Shown here piece by piece: positions 43,866 to 52,285 of a stretch of 64,000 bases of DNA. The notes below the pieces were generated by a model that was not told the origin of the DNA, did not search any database, and saw only the letters and a program-made list of their open reading frames with translations. Numbering within the stretch: the stretch's first letter is position 1; each line of letters opens with the position of its first letter. The position numbers and the translations under genes are program-made. The stretch lies in the NCBI RefSeq assembly GCF_029277305.1, contig NZ_CP119526.1; one strand, 5' to 3'. The DNA is from Guptibacillus hwajinpoensis (lineage in GTDB: Bacteria > Bacillota > Bacilli > Bacillales > Guptibacillaceae).

Positions 43866-44880
43866 GTAAAGCGGAGCGGGCCCGCCTAAATCCGCAGGAT
43901 GTTGGAGCCCATGAGAGTGAGACGCTCTTTGTCTCATTCGATTGGGCGAAACAGCCTGCGGATTTGGCCCGCGCAGCTGGATCATGTAAAGCGGAAGTGG
44001 CCGGTTAGGCTCGACAAGCACTGGAACCATTACCATTGAACACGCTTTTTGTGTTCAATGGTAATGGTGAAGTGATCGAGAGCCTGGCCACTGCAGCTGG
44101 ATCTAATGTAAAGCGGAGCGGGCCCGCCTAAATCCGCAGGATGTTGGAGCCCATGAGAGTGAGACGCTCTTTGTCTCATTCGATTGGGCGAAACAGCCGG
44201 AGGATTTGGCCCGCGCAGCTGGATCTAATGTAAAGCGGAAGTGGCCGGTTAGACCCGTCAGGCACTGGAGCCTTACAACTTGAACACGTTCTTTGTGTTC
44301 GAGTTGTAAGGTGAAGTGACAGAGGGGCTGGCCACTGCAGCTGGATCTAATGTAAAGCGGGAGCGGGCCCGCCTAAATCCGCAGGATGTTGGAGCCCATG
44401 AGAGTGAGACGCTTTTTGTCTCATTCGATTGGGCGAAACAGCCGGAGGATTTGGCCCGCGCAGCTGGATCATGTAAAGCGGAAGTGGCCGCTTAGACCCG
44501 TCAGGCACTGGAGCCATTCAACTTGAACACGTTCTGTGTGTTCAAATTGAATGGTGAAGTGACAGAGGGTCTGGCCACTGCAGCTGGATCATGTAAAGCG
44601 GGAGCGGGCCCGCCTAAATCCGCAGGATGTTGGAGCCCATGAGAGTGGGACGCTTTTTGTCTCATTCGATTGGGCGAAACAGCCTGCGGATTTGGCCCGC
44701 GCAGCTGGATCTAATGTAAAGCGGAAGTGGCCGTCTAGGTCCGACAAGCGATGGAGCATTTCATTTGAACACGCTTTTTGTGTTCATTGGTAATGGTGAA
44801 GTGATCGAGAGCCTGGCCACTGTAGCTAGATCTCGTAAAGCGGAAGCAGCCGCCTACTCCCACCAAGCAATGGAACCATT
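43866..44880. repeat. Alternating A/B hairpin array (four A-B pairs plus partial unit)
   Basis: Nine tandem units of 119-123 bases, each starting gtaaagcgg and ending gcagctggatc. A units start at 43866, 44108, 44352, 44593; B units at 43986, 44230, 44473, 44716; a truncated unit starts at 44835. Each unit forms a long stem: A pairs gcgggcc with ggcccgc and gagac with gtctc; B pairs agtggcc with ggccact and gaacac with gtgttc, all around a shared gctttttg-like loop. Open frames inside are repeat translations, not genes. 43850-45065 contains no other gene. Confidence 0.85.
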
Positions 44881-44946
44881 ATCTATAAATCCTCCATTGA
44901 TCATCAATAAATTCCCTACTTAATAGATCAATATTTTATGAAATTA

Positions 44947-44996
44947 AAAACGGGTCGAAATCCCCTTACTACATTGTAAGAATTTCTGCCCGTTTC
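44947..44996 (-). terminator. Imperfect hairpin, possible terminator
   Basis: aaacggg..cgaaat..cttac pairs with gtaag.aatttc..cccgttt. It lies downstream of the HPr-like gene on the minus strand. Confidence 0.4.
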
Positions 44997-45035
44997 AGCA
45001 AATTTTTCATTTATTTGAATAGTGTGCATTAAAAA

Positions 45036-45058
45036 TAGGCTGCTTAGGAAACAGCCTT
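45036..45058 (-). terminator. Terminator of the HPr-like gene
   Basis: Short stem taggctg / cagcctta with T-run on the minus strand, 8 bases after the stop. Confidence 0.55.
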
Positions 45059-45065
45059 ATACTTT

Positions 45066-45365
45066 CTACATTAAAGATAAAGTTGTTTCAGAAACGCTAT
45101 CCATTTCTTTATTAAGCCAATCCACTAAATGCGTAGATGCCTTATCCGCGTCCTCACCATCTGTAATCATAAGAATCGAATCATTTTCTTTAACTGAAAG
45201 ATTAAATGTAATAACGCTAGTTAAGTTCTTACCATTGATACTATGACCGTTTCGGTAGAGGGCTACGTTACTCTTGAATGACTTAGCTTCTTTCACAAAA
45301 GAAATGAGAGAATTCATATTAAGCTTAGCTGTTAGCTTAATTGAATTGGTTTCAATATTGTTCAT
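45066..45365 (-). CDS. HPr-fold protein lacking both phosphorylation sites
   Basis: A 99-residue protein. ATG 45365 follows aaggagg; a longer frame has no such site. Alignment by eye on NG at residues 39-40 places the segment LNMNSLISFVKEAKSFKSNV where HPr has IHARPATVLVQTASKY, and NGKNLTSVITF where HPr has LKSIMGVMSL. The catalytic His15 is Asn16, Arg17 is Asn18, and regulatory Ser46 is Asn47. Crh keeps Ser46 but lacks His15; here both are gone. It is not a PTS phosphocarrier. It may bind a partner as a fold-only regulator. Downstream of rpsR on the same strand, after a terminator. Confidence 0.7.
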   Translation of the reverse strand: MNNIETNSIKLTAKLNMNSLISFVKEAKSFKSNVALYRNGHSINGKNLTSVITFNLSVKENDSILMITDGEDADKASTHLVDWLNKEMDSVSETTLSLM

Positions 45366-45486
45366 TATCCTAGCATCCTCCTTACAGATTCTCTGTAAGG
45401 ATACATATACCCGACCTACAAGAGGTCGTAAACCACATATTCTGAAGTTACTAGGAACATGAGTCAATAGGTCAAACAAGTATACA

Positions 45487-45518
45487 AAAAAGCAGCAGGA
45501 CAAATCCCGCTGCTTTTT
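45487..45518 (-). terminator. Intrinsic terminator of rpsR
   Basis: Stem aaaaagcagc / gctgcttttt with loop; follows the rpsR stop by 6 bases and carries a T-run. Confidence 0.8.
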
Positions 45519-45523
45519 AAAGC

Positions 45524-45760
45524 TTACTCACCAAGTACGTATGGTAATAAAGCCATTTGACGAGCACGTTTAACCGCACGAGTCAATTGACGTTGATATT
45601 TAGCGCTAGTACCTGTTACACGACGTGGAAGAATTTTTCCACGCTCAGATACGAAACGCTTAAGAAGATCTGTATCTTTATAGTCGATGTAAGTGATTTT
45701 GTTTACTGTGAAGAAACAAACCTTTTTACGACGACCTCTGCGTCCACCTGGTCTTGCCAT
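45524..45760 (-). CDS. rpsR: 30S ribosomal protein S18
   Basis: A 78-residue protein starting MARPGGRRGRRKKVCFFTVN and ending in ARQMALLPYVLGE. CxxC-type zinc residues are reduced, as in other Bacillus S18. Third gene of rpsF-ssb-rpsR. Confidence 0.97.
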   Translation of the reverse strand: MARPGGRRGRRKKVCFFTVNKITYIDYKDTDLLKRFVSERGKILPRRVTGTSAKYQRQLTRAVKRARQMALLPYVLGE

Positions 45761-45823
45761 GGGTAGTTACCTCCTTTGCATTTAAAATTCGTTCTCTGTT
45801 TTCACCGCTCGAAACAGAGAGTA

Positions 45824-46336
45824 TTAGAACGGCAAGTCATCATCTGAAATATCGATCGGCTTGCCATCGCTCGCAAACGGGTCATCTCCAAAATTGGAGT
45901 GATCACGGTTGTTATCACGATTTTGGTTCTGATTCCCGTAACCGCCGGTTTCTCTGTTTTGGTTGCCGCCACCGTAGTTGCTACTGTTGCTGCTTCCGCC
46001 ACCGCCTTGGTTTGCACCTTTAGGCTCGAGAAATTGGACGCTTTCAGCCATCACTTCTGTCACAAACACACGCTGTCCCTGGCTATTATCATAAGAGCGA
46101 GTCTGAACTCGTCCATCTACACCAGCAAGGCTGCCTTTTTTCAAGAAATTGGCTGCATTTTCTGCCTGTCTGCGCCATACAACAATGTTGATAAAATCAG
46201 CTTCGCGGTCTCCCTGCTGATTCGTAAACGGGCGATTCACAGCAAGTGTGAAGTTCGCAACCGCTACGCCACTAGGGGTATAACGCAATTCAGGGTCTTT
46301 TGTTAAACGTCCAACTAATACGACGCGATTCAGCAT
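45824..46336 (-). CDS. ssb: Single-stranded DNA-binding protein
   Basis: A 170-residue protein: OB fold (MLNRVVLVGRLTKDPELRYT, FINIVVWRRQAENAANFLKK) to about residue 105, then a Gly/Asn/Gln-rich linker and the conserved C-terminal tip DISDDDLPF that binds partner proteins. Ribosome site aggagggg. Confidence 0.97.
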   Translation of the reverse strand: MLNRVVLVGRLTKDPELRYTPSGVAVANFTLAVNRPFTNQQGDREADFINIVVWRRQAENAANFLKKGSLAGVDGRVQTRSYDNSQGQRVFVTEVMAESVQFLEPKGANQGGGGSSNSSNYGGGNQNRETGGYGNQNQNRDNNRDHSNFGDDPFASDGKPIDISDDDLPF

Positions 46337-46362
46337 CAGAACCCCTCCTATTTATAGAACAA

Positions 46363-46659
46363 TTACTTTTTAGCTTCTTCTAGGTTGATCGTCATGAAAC
46401 GAAGAACATCGTCGTTGATTTTCATCAAACGGCTGAATTCATCAATCGCTTCAGTATTACTGTTAATGTTAAGAAGCATGTAGATCCCGCTGTTGAAATT
46501 CTCGATTTCATAAGCAAGACGCTTCTTACCCATTTCTTTAGTTTCATTAATTTCCGCACCATTGTCAGTAAGGATTCCGTTGAAACGCTCGACAAGAGCC
46601 TTCTGTGCATCCTCTTCAATGTTTGGACGGATAATGTACATAATTTCGTAGTTACGCAT
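46363..46659 (-). CDS. rpsF: 30S ribosomal protein S6
   Basis: A 98-residue protein MRNYEIMYIIRPNIEEDAQK. The start at 46659 has aaggaggtg 6 bases upstream, whereas the longer frame to 46668 has none. Start of rpsF-ssb-rpsR. Confidence 0.95.
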   Translation of the reverse strand: MRNYEIMYIIRPNIEEDAQKALVERFNGILTDNGAEINETKEMGKKRLAYEIENFNSGIYMLLNINSNTEAIDEFSRLMKINDDVLRFMTINLEEAKK

Positions 46660-46679
46660 TCCGTTCACCTCCTTTTGGT

Positions 46680-46707
46680 CTAACGGCTCTTAATGGTAAT
46701 TAAGAGC
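46680..46707 (-). promoter_or_regulatory. S6:S18-binding mRNA leader hairpin (candidate)
   Basis: Upstream of rpsF, gctcttaat pairs with attaagagc (loop on the minus strand tacc), and CCGTTA directly follows the stem on the mRNA. The S6:S18 complex is known to bind a leader hairpin with a CCG element in many bacteria. Confidence 0.5.
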
Positions 46708-46820
46708 AAGGAGTAAGTATACAAAGATAATTACTCACAGCTTTAGATTATACCAAATCAATTCTTTATTAGCAAGTCCACGTTTCATTTGGAATTTTTT
46801 CTTAGAAAACAATACTGTAG

Positions 46821-46958
46821 GCTGATTTCCGCTCCAGGATGCTCGCTTTCCGCGGGGCGGGCGCTGAGCCTCCTCGGCGCAAAAGAACATTGCGCCTGTG
46901 GGGTCTCACCTGTCCCGCTAGTCCCGCAGGAGTCGAGCATCCTTCCGCTCCAATCAGC
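46821..46958. repeat. Dispersed palindromic element, core with variant apical loop
   Basis: Outer ends gctgatt / aatcagc, then tccgctccaggatgctcg / gagcatccttccgctcca. The apex contains ggcgcaaaagaacattgcgcc instead of the usual cgtcgcttacgctcc, i.e. a different inner hairpin. AT-rich arms are reduced. Confidence 0.75.
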
Positions 46959-47021
46959 TAAATGTGGGCTTTTTTAAGAAAATTAGTTCAAAAACAAAAA
47001 TCTATTACAAAAAAATCTATC

Positions 47022-48122
47022 TTATACGTTAAAACGGAAATGGATAACGTCTCCGTCTTTTACGATGTACTCTTTTCCTTCAAGTCGAACTTTTCCTTTT
47101 TCCTTCGCGATAGCCATTGTTCCAGCTTCAACTAGGTCATCATAAGCTACGATTTCTGCACGGATAAATCCGCGCTCAAAGTCAGTGTGGATGATTCCAG
47201 CAGCTTGAGGTGCTTTCATACCAAGACGGAAAGTCCATGCGCGAACTTCTTGCTCACCAGCAGTGAAATAAGTAGCTAGACCTAGAAGATCGTAAGAAGC
47301 GCGAATTAATTTGTTTAATCCAGGTTCAGAAATGCCGATATCTTCAAGAAATGCATCTTTCTCTTCGCCATCAAGCTCTGCAAGTTCAGACTCAATCTTT
47401 GCACAAACAACAATAACTTCTGCGCCTTCTTTCGCAGCATACTCACGAACTTTAGCAACATATTCATTGTCAGTCGGATCAAGAAGATCGTCTTCATCAA
47501 CGTTTGCAACATAAAGAACAGGCTTTTTCGTTAACAAATGAAAGCCGTAAACAATTTTCTCTTCTTCTTCAGTTAGTTCCACACTTCTAGCTGGCTGTTC
47601 TTCTTCGAACGCTTCCTTAAGCTTAGTAAGTACGTTGAACTCAGCAAGCGCTTCTTTATCTTTCTGCTTCGCCATTTTTTGAACGCGAGCAATACGCTTC
47701 TCTACTGATTCAAGATCTGCAAGAACAAGCTCAAGATTAATCGTTTCAATATCAGAAATTGGATCTACTTTACCAGAAACGTGTGTAATATTCTCATCGT
47801 CAAAACAGCGAACAACTTGAGAAATCGCGTCTACTTGACGAATATGAGAAAGGAATTTGTTACCAAGTCCCTCGCCTTTACTAGCTCCTTTTACGATTCC
47901 AGCAATATCAGTAAATTCAAATGCAGTTGGAATAGTTTTCTTTGGCTTTACAAGCTCAGTTAATTTCTGAAGACGCTCATCTGGAACTTCAACAATTCCT
48001 ACGTTTGGGTCAATCGTACAGAATGGATAGTTAGCTGATTCAGCTCCAGCTTGTGTAATTGCGTTAAATAAAGTTGACTTCCCAACATTAGGAAGTCCTA
48101 CAATACCGGTGGTTAATGCCAT
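47022..48122 (-). CDS. ychF: Ribosome-binding GTPase/ATPase YchF (OLA1-type)
   Basis: A 366-residue protein. TGIVGLPNVGKSTLFNAI is the P-loop, followed by KNEV-type NVDEDDLLD, and a C-terminal TGS domain (IHTDFERGFIRAEIV). ATG 48122 (ggagtg upstream) is used rather than the frame to 48131. YchF hydrolyses ATP better than GTP and binds ribosomes. Confidence 0.94.
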   Translation of the reverse strand: MALTTGIVGLPNVGKSTLFNAITQAGAESANYPFCTIDPNVGIVEVPDERLQKLTELVKPKKTIPTAFEFTDIAGIVKGASKGEGLGNKFLSHIRQVDAISQVVRCFDDENITHVSGKVDPISDIETINLELVLADLESVEKRIARVQKMAKQKDKEALAEFNVLTKLKEAFEEEQPARSVELTEEEEKIVYGFHLLTKKPVLYVANVDEDDLLDPTDNEYVAKVREYAAKEGAEVIVVCAKIESELAELDGEEKDAFLEDIGISEPGLNKLIRASYDLLGLATYFTAGEQEVRAWTFRLGMKAPQAAGIIHTDFERGFIRAEIVAYDDLVEAGTMAIAKEKGKVRLEGKEYIVKDGDVIHFRFNV

Positions 48123-48299
48123 CTCGGTCACTCCTTCAATGTATCTGCCTCAAAAGGCGTTATTTTTATAAAAGATGGCTTAAATGAGCCATTTATAGAC
48201 TGTTTAATTTATCATGTTCAACAAAGGACATACCTTTTCCAATTATAGAGATGCAAGCGTAAAAAAACAAGCGTCTACCTTTTGTTCCCAATGAAAAAG

Positions 48300-48321
48300 A
48301 CCGCCCCTTAGTGGACGGTCA
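48300..48321 (-). terminator. Intrinsic terminator of the DUF951 gene
   Basis: Stem gaccgccc / gtggacggtc, T-run on the minus strand; it covers the DUF951 stop region. Confidence 0.6.
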
Positions 48322-48516
48322 CGATTCAGCGTGTTCAAGAACCTTCTTCAGTTTCCGAGAAAATTCTTTACGAGGAAGCATGACACTATGTTCACACCCC
48401 AGGCACTTAATACGAATATCTGCACCCATTCGAATGACTTTCCAACGATTCTCTCCACACGGATGAGCCTTTTTCATTTCCACCACGTCTTTTAAACCAA
48501 ATTCTTTATCAGACAT
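48319..48516 (-). CDS. yyzM: DUF951-family small zinc-finger-like protein
   Basis: A 65-residue protein: VVEMKKAHPCGENRWKV and KCLGCEHSVMLPRKEF give a Cys..CxxC pattern of the DUF951 family, likely a metal site. It follows a strong ggggg site and is 13 bases after the MscS gene. Found with the same neighbours across Bacilli; possibly nucleic acid binding. Function unknown. Confidence 0.8.
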   Translation of the reverse strand: MSDKEFGLKDVVEMKKAHPCGENRWKVIRMGADIRIKCLGCEHSVMLPRKEFSRKLKKVLEHAES

Positions 48517-48529
48517 AAGGATCCCCCCT

Positions 48530-49402
48530 TTATGCTTTTTCTTTCACTTCACCCTGCTCGTCACGCTGGTACATGACAACACGCGGGAATGGAATTTCAA
48601 TACCACTTTCATCAAGTCGTTGTTTCACTGCTTTACGAATTTCTCGTCCAATTACCCAATGCTCCATTGGTTGTACTTCAGAAATGATACGAAGAACGAC
48701 TTCTGATGCGCCAAGATCCTGTACACCTAGATACTCTGGCTTCACAATCATCGCATCGAACTTCTCATACAACTCGTCCATTAAATCAATAATCACTGCT
48801 TCAGCTTCGTGAATTTGCTCTTCATAGGCAATACTTACATCTACAACAGCAATACTATTATGGATCGAGTAGTTCGTCACTTGATTTATATTACCATTCG
48901 GCAGAATATGCAGTTCTCCTGTCCAACTCTTAATCTTCGTCACACGTAATCCGATCTCTTCTACGAAGCCTTCAACACCTGAAATACGAACATAATCGCC
49001 TACAGAGAATTGTTTTTCAAAAATGATAAAGAACCCTGTAATGATATCCCGAACAAGGTTCTGTGCCCCGAAACCAACAGCTAGACCAACGACACCAGCT
49101 CCGGCGATCAAAGTCGTAACATCGACTTCAAACTCACTTAAAATCATGACTAGGGAAATGAAGTAAACAACGTATGTTAGGATATTTTCGATTAATCGAA
49201 TGAGTGTGGCTTCTCTTCGTTCCGATAAGCGAAGCGGGCTCCTTAAACGAATAGCGAAGACTTTACCCAGTGTAGATTTTGCAATTCGAAGAAAAAGCCA
49301 CGTCCCGACTAGAATTGCAATAATCTTAATTGTTCTGAGCAACAAATCTGCCCATAGTTCTCGATTGGATAAATAGTCGTATATAGGTTCAAACCAATCC
49401 AC
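48530..49402 (-). CDS. MscS-family mechanosensitive ion channel
   Basis: A 290-residue channel. Three membrane segments; the pore helix shows TLIAGAGVVGLAVGFGAQNLVRDIITGFFII, followed by the MscS beta-domain (VGDYVRISGVEGFVEEIGLR). It opens on membrane tension and releases solutes. GTG start at 49402 with gggaggg 7 bases upstream. Lies between a YkvI-type gene and yyzM. Confidence 0.93.
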   Translation of the reverse strand: MDWFEPIYDYLSNRELWADLLLRTIKIIAILVGTWLFLRIAKSTLGKVFAIRLRSPLRLSERREATLIRLIENILTYVVYFISLVMILSEFEVDVTTLIAGAGVVGLAVGFGAQNLVRDIITGFFIIFEKQFSVGDYVRISGVEGFVEEIGLRVTKIKSWTGELHILPNGNINQVTNYSIHNSIAVVDVSIAYEEQIHEAEAVIIDLMDELYEKFDAMIVKPEYLGVQDLGASEVVLRIISEVQPMEHWVIGREIRKAVKQRLDESGIEIPFPRVVMYQRDEQGEVKEKA

Positions 49403-49427
49403 CCATTATCCCTCCCAGTTTCTAGTG

Positions 49428-50450
49428 CTATGATAACAAATCATACCTTTTTAGAACTGGGAAAATCAAGATCGATGCTAAAATATAAAGGTTAAGTACA
49501 CCATACAGAGGGTATAAAAAACCAACTAACGCAGAGAAGCCGAATGTCGTAAAAGGAAGCATGATCGTTACTATTATGACGGCCACCATCCATAAAGGAA
49601 GACCGAGCAGATCACGAAAGCGAGAAGTAAGACCAAATACGCCACTTACAGCAGTTGTATAGATCGCTGACCATAATAGCACTGACATAATTAGAATCAT
49701 GTAATAAGGATAGTTTTTTAAGATTGCAAACAGTGGAATTTCATAAACAAGTAAATCATGTGCAACTTGAATTAATGATTGATTATAGAGAAACGAAACT
49801 CCCCCCAATATCAAACCACTACCGAGACTTGCAATCCATATCTCACCTTTTCGCTTAATTTGATGACCTACTGCTGAAAGCACTGCTACGAGAGGCAGAA
49901 TATTAAGAGCTGTAAAGGTAAAAGCGGATGGCCAGTTAGACTGCTTTGTCCATTCGAATAGCAAAGCTGTTGGACTGGAAAGAATAAATAGAGAAAGCAC
50001 TGCAAGTAACAGTAGAATAAGAAGAGGAAGAATAATCACATTCATAGATAACATCCCATTTATATCCCAGAAGAAAAGGATAACAACAAGGATAGCGAGA
50101 ATTCCAATACCCAACCAGTATGGCAGATGAACCACTTCCATTGTTGCCCCGCCGCCTGCAAACATCACAATTGTTGTTGTAAATAAATAGAGAATAATAA
50201 GTAAATCATAGATACCTGTCAGCTTTTTTCCTACTAATCGTTCAAGTATTGGAAGGTAATGTGTGGATTTTGTTTCATAACTTATTTTCATAATGACATA
50301 GCAACAGATGCTAAACATGACGGTAAATAGCATGATAGCAAGTACGCTTTCGTGACCAAAAAATTGCCAGAGTTCCCTTCCAGAAGCATATCCAGCACCG
50401 ATCATTGTTCCCAATATGAGAAACAGCCATTTCAATCCACCGCTCCACAT
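49428..50450 (-). CDS. YkvI-family membrane protein
   Basis: A 340-residue protein with about 10 hydrophobic segments. LFLILGTMIGAGYASGRELWQFF is the opening signature of the YkvI family, distantly related to LeuT-fold transporters (GAGYASGRE loop). Substrate unknown. ATG 50450 has gaaggaggg upstream. It diverges from yyaC. Confidence 0.85.
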   Translation of the reverse strand: MWSGGLKWLFLILGTMIGAGYASGRELWQFFGHESVLAIMLFTVMFSICCYVIMKISYETKSTHYLPILERLVGKKLTGIYDLLIILYLFTTTIVMFAGGGATMEVVHLPYWLGIGILAILVVILFFWDINGMLSMNVIILPLLILLLLAVLSLFILSSPTALLFEWTKQSNWPSAFTFTALNILPLVAVLSAVGHQIKRKGEIWIASLGSGLILGGVSFLYNQSLIQVAHDLLVYEIPLFAILKNYPYYMILIMSVLLWSAIYTTAVSGVFGLTSRFRDLLGLPLWMVAVIIVTIMLPFTTFGFSALVGFLYPLYGVLNLYILASILIFPVLKRYDLLS

Positions 50451-50580
50451 GGCATTCCCTCCTTCACCAACTCATTTATACGTTTGAAGTGAAATTACAA
50501 ATTGTAAAATATCCAGCTTTATGTATAGATCACATCAGAATTCCGTATACTGTTACTACTATTACAAAGGAGAGAATCCT

Positions 50581-51207
50581 ATGAATCTTCGAGACAAGTT
50601 TTTTCAAAAAAAGCCTGCTGCGTATCGAATCCATCATGAGGATACTCTTGCTATGCAAACACTTAGTGAGAGGCTTTCAGTTCTTTTACCAGCGCGAAGA
50701 ATGGATTCAATTGTGATTGTTTGTATTGGGACCGATCGATCAACAGGAGATGCACTTGGACCGCTAGTTGGCACGAAACTGCAACAGTTGAAACCAAAAG
50801 CAACAGTATATGGTACGCTCGAATCACCTGTTCATGCCGTAAATTTAAATGATGTTATGACTTCGATTCACCAACAACATACAAAACCATTTATTATTGG
50901 AATTGATGCTTGTCTTGGAAGACTGCATTCCGTTGGCATTATTACTGCTGGCGAAGGACCAGTTAAACCAGGTGCAGGTGTAAAAAAGGAACTTCCTGAA
51001 GTAGGAGACATTCACTTAACTGGCATTGTTAATGTAAGTGGCTTTATGGAATATTTCGTATTACAGAACACAAGATTAAATCTAGTCATGAAAATGGCTG
51101 ATGTAATGGCAAATGGCCTCTTCCACTCCATTGAATCACTTTTAGAAACACCAACCGAAAAGAACAGAGTAAGCAACTGGGGGGACGATCTCCTTCAACT
51201 CCCATAA
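50581..51207 (+). CDS. yyaC: Sporulation protein YyaC (GPR-like protease fold)
   Basis: A 208-residue protein. VIVCIGTDRSTGDALGPLVGT and AVNLNDVM, IGIDACLG match the YyaC/DUF1256 family, related in fold to the germination protease GPR. ATG 50581 has aaaggagag upstream. In B. subtilis yyaC is beside soj-spo0J and is forespore expressed. Confidence 0.92.
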   Translation: MNLRDKFFQKKPAAYRIHHEDTLAMQTLSERLSVLLPARRMDSIVIVCIGTDRSTGDALGPLVGTKLQQLKPKATVYGTLESPVHAVNLNDVMTSIHQQHTKPFIIGIDACLGRLHSVGIITAGEGPVKPGAGVKKELPEVGDIHLTGIVNVSGFMEYFVLQNTRLNLVMKMADVMANGLFHSIESLLETPTEKNRVSNWGDDLLQLP

Positions 51208-51245
51208 AGAATGCCCCTTCCTCAAATGAGAAAGGGGCATTCTTT
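51206..51245. terminator. Intrinsic terminator of yyaC
   Basis: Long stem aaagaatgcccctt / aaggggcattcttt just after the stop. Confidence 0.8.
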
Positions 51246-51270
51246 ATATCAGAGCTCTTACCAATTTATG

Positions 51271-51559
51271 AAAGGCTCTTTTCGTATACATCGTTGCTAT
51301 AAGCGTGGGTTAATTTCCGCTTCAGGATGCTCGCTTTCCGCGGGGCGGGCGGTGAGCCTCCTCGTCGCTTACGCTCCTGTGGGGTCTCACCTGTCCCGCT
51401 AGTCCCGCAGGAGTCGAGCATCCTTCCGCTCCAATTAGCGAAGTGTGGCTTTTTCTATACGAAAATCTTTCAAAAGCAACAATTATTGAAAAAATCACAC
51501 TTAGCTGATTGGAGCGGAAATTAACCCGCTATAGTAACAATTTCTACGAAAAGAGCCTT
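51271..51559. repeat. Dispersed palindromic element, complete 'filled' form
   Basis: The best-preserved copy. Inverted ends aaaggctcttttcgtatacatcgttgctata (51271) and tagtaacaatttctacgaaaagagcctt (to 51559). GC core between direct repeats tccgcttca (51316) and tccgctcca (51425), with ggatgctcg / cgagcatcc at its borders. Its right end reaches the DUF554 stop codon. Confidence 0.85.
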
Positions 51560-52274
51560 ATAAAAAGTTAGTTTGTACGAGATAAACACACGTAACAAGA
51601 AACGCTGCAATTAAGAGGGCCGGCAGAAAATTGGCTACTCTAATCTTAATAATCCCTAACAGGTTGAGCCCAATAGCAAGAATCATAATGCCACCTGCTG
51701 AAGTTACTTCCGCAATAAAAGCATCAAGAAGGCTTTGTGGGACGAACTGATTAATCTGTGATGCAAACAAAGCAATAATCCCTTGATAAATCATCACAGG
51801 GATAGCTGAGAACAATACACCATATCCAAGTGTTGCTGTAAACATAATTGCTGTAAATCCATCAATGAGGGATTTAGTAAAAAGAATAGAATGATCATTA
51901 CGTAGCCCACTATCAAGCGCACCTAGTATCGCCATCGCACCTACAACATAGACGAGAGTAGCGGTTACGAAGCCTTGTGCAACGCTCCCCTCAGATGCAG
52001 CGCCTGTTTTCATTTCAATCCATTTACCCAATTGATTAAGCTTACCTTCAAGATTCCAGTACTCACCAAGCATGCCGCCAAGTACTAGACTACCTATAAC
52101 GATAAGGAACTGCTCACTTTTCATTGCCATCTGTAGTCCGATAACGGCCACAACAAGCGCTAATCCCTGCATAATTGTTGTTTTCATACGCTCTGGAATT
52201 CTACTACTCACTGTTCCAACTAATGTGCCTACTACGATTGCAGCTCCATTTACGATTGTCCCTAACAAAACCAT
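51558..52274 (-). CDS. DUF554-family membrane protein
   Basis: A 238-residue protein with 6-7 membrane segments: GTIVNGAAIVVGTLVGT at the N-terminus and LAIGLNLLGIIKIRVANFLPA at the C-terminus are DUF554 signatures. Possible transporter; function unknown. ATG with aggag upstream. 12 bases after the class V aminotransferase gene, so possibly one operon. Confidence 0.85.
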   Translation of the reverse strand: MVLLGTIVNGAAIVVGTLVGTVSSRIPERMKTTIMQGLALVVAVIGLQMAMKSEQFLIVIGSLVLGGMLGEYWNLEGKLNQLGKWIEMKTGAASEGSVAQGFVTATLVYVVGAMAILGALDSGLRNDHSILFTKSLIDGFTAIMFTATLGYGVLFSAIPVMIYQGIIALFASQINQFVPQSLLDAFIAEVTSAGGIMILAIGLNLLGIIKIRVANFLPALLIAAFLVTCVYLVQTNFL

Positions 52275-52285
52275 CCTACATCTCC

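Noticed and set aside
43866..44880. CRISPR array
   Set aside because: Units are 120-base hairpins of two alternating types with no unique spacers between short exact repeats, and no cas gene is in the window.
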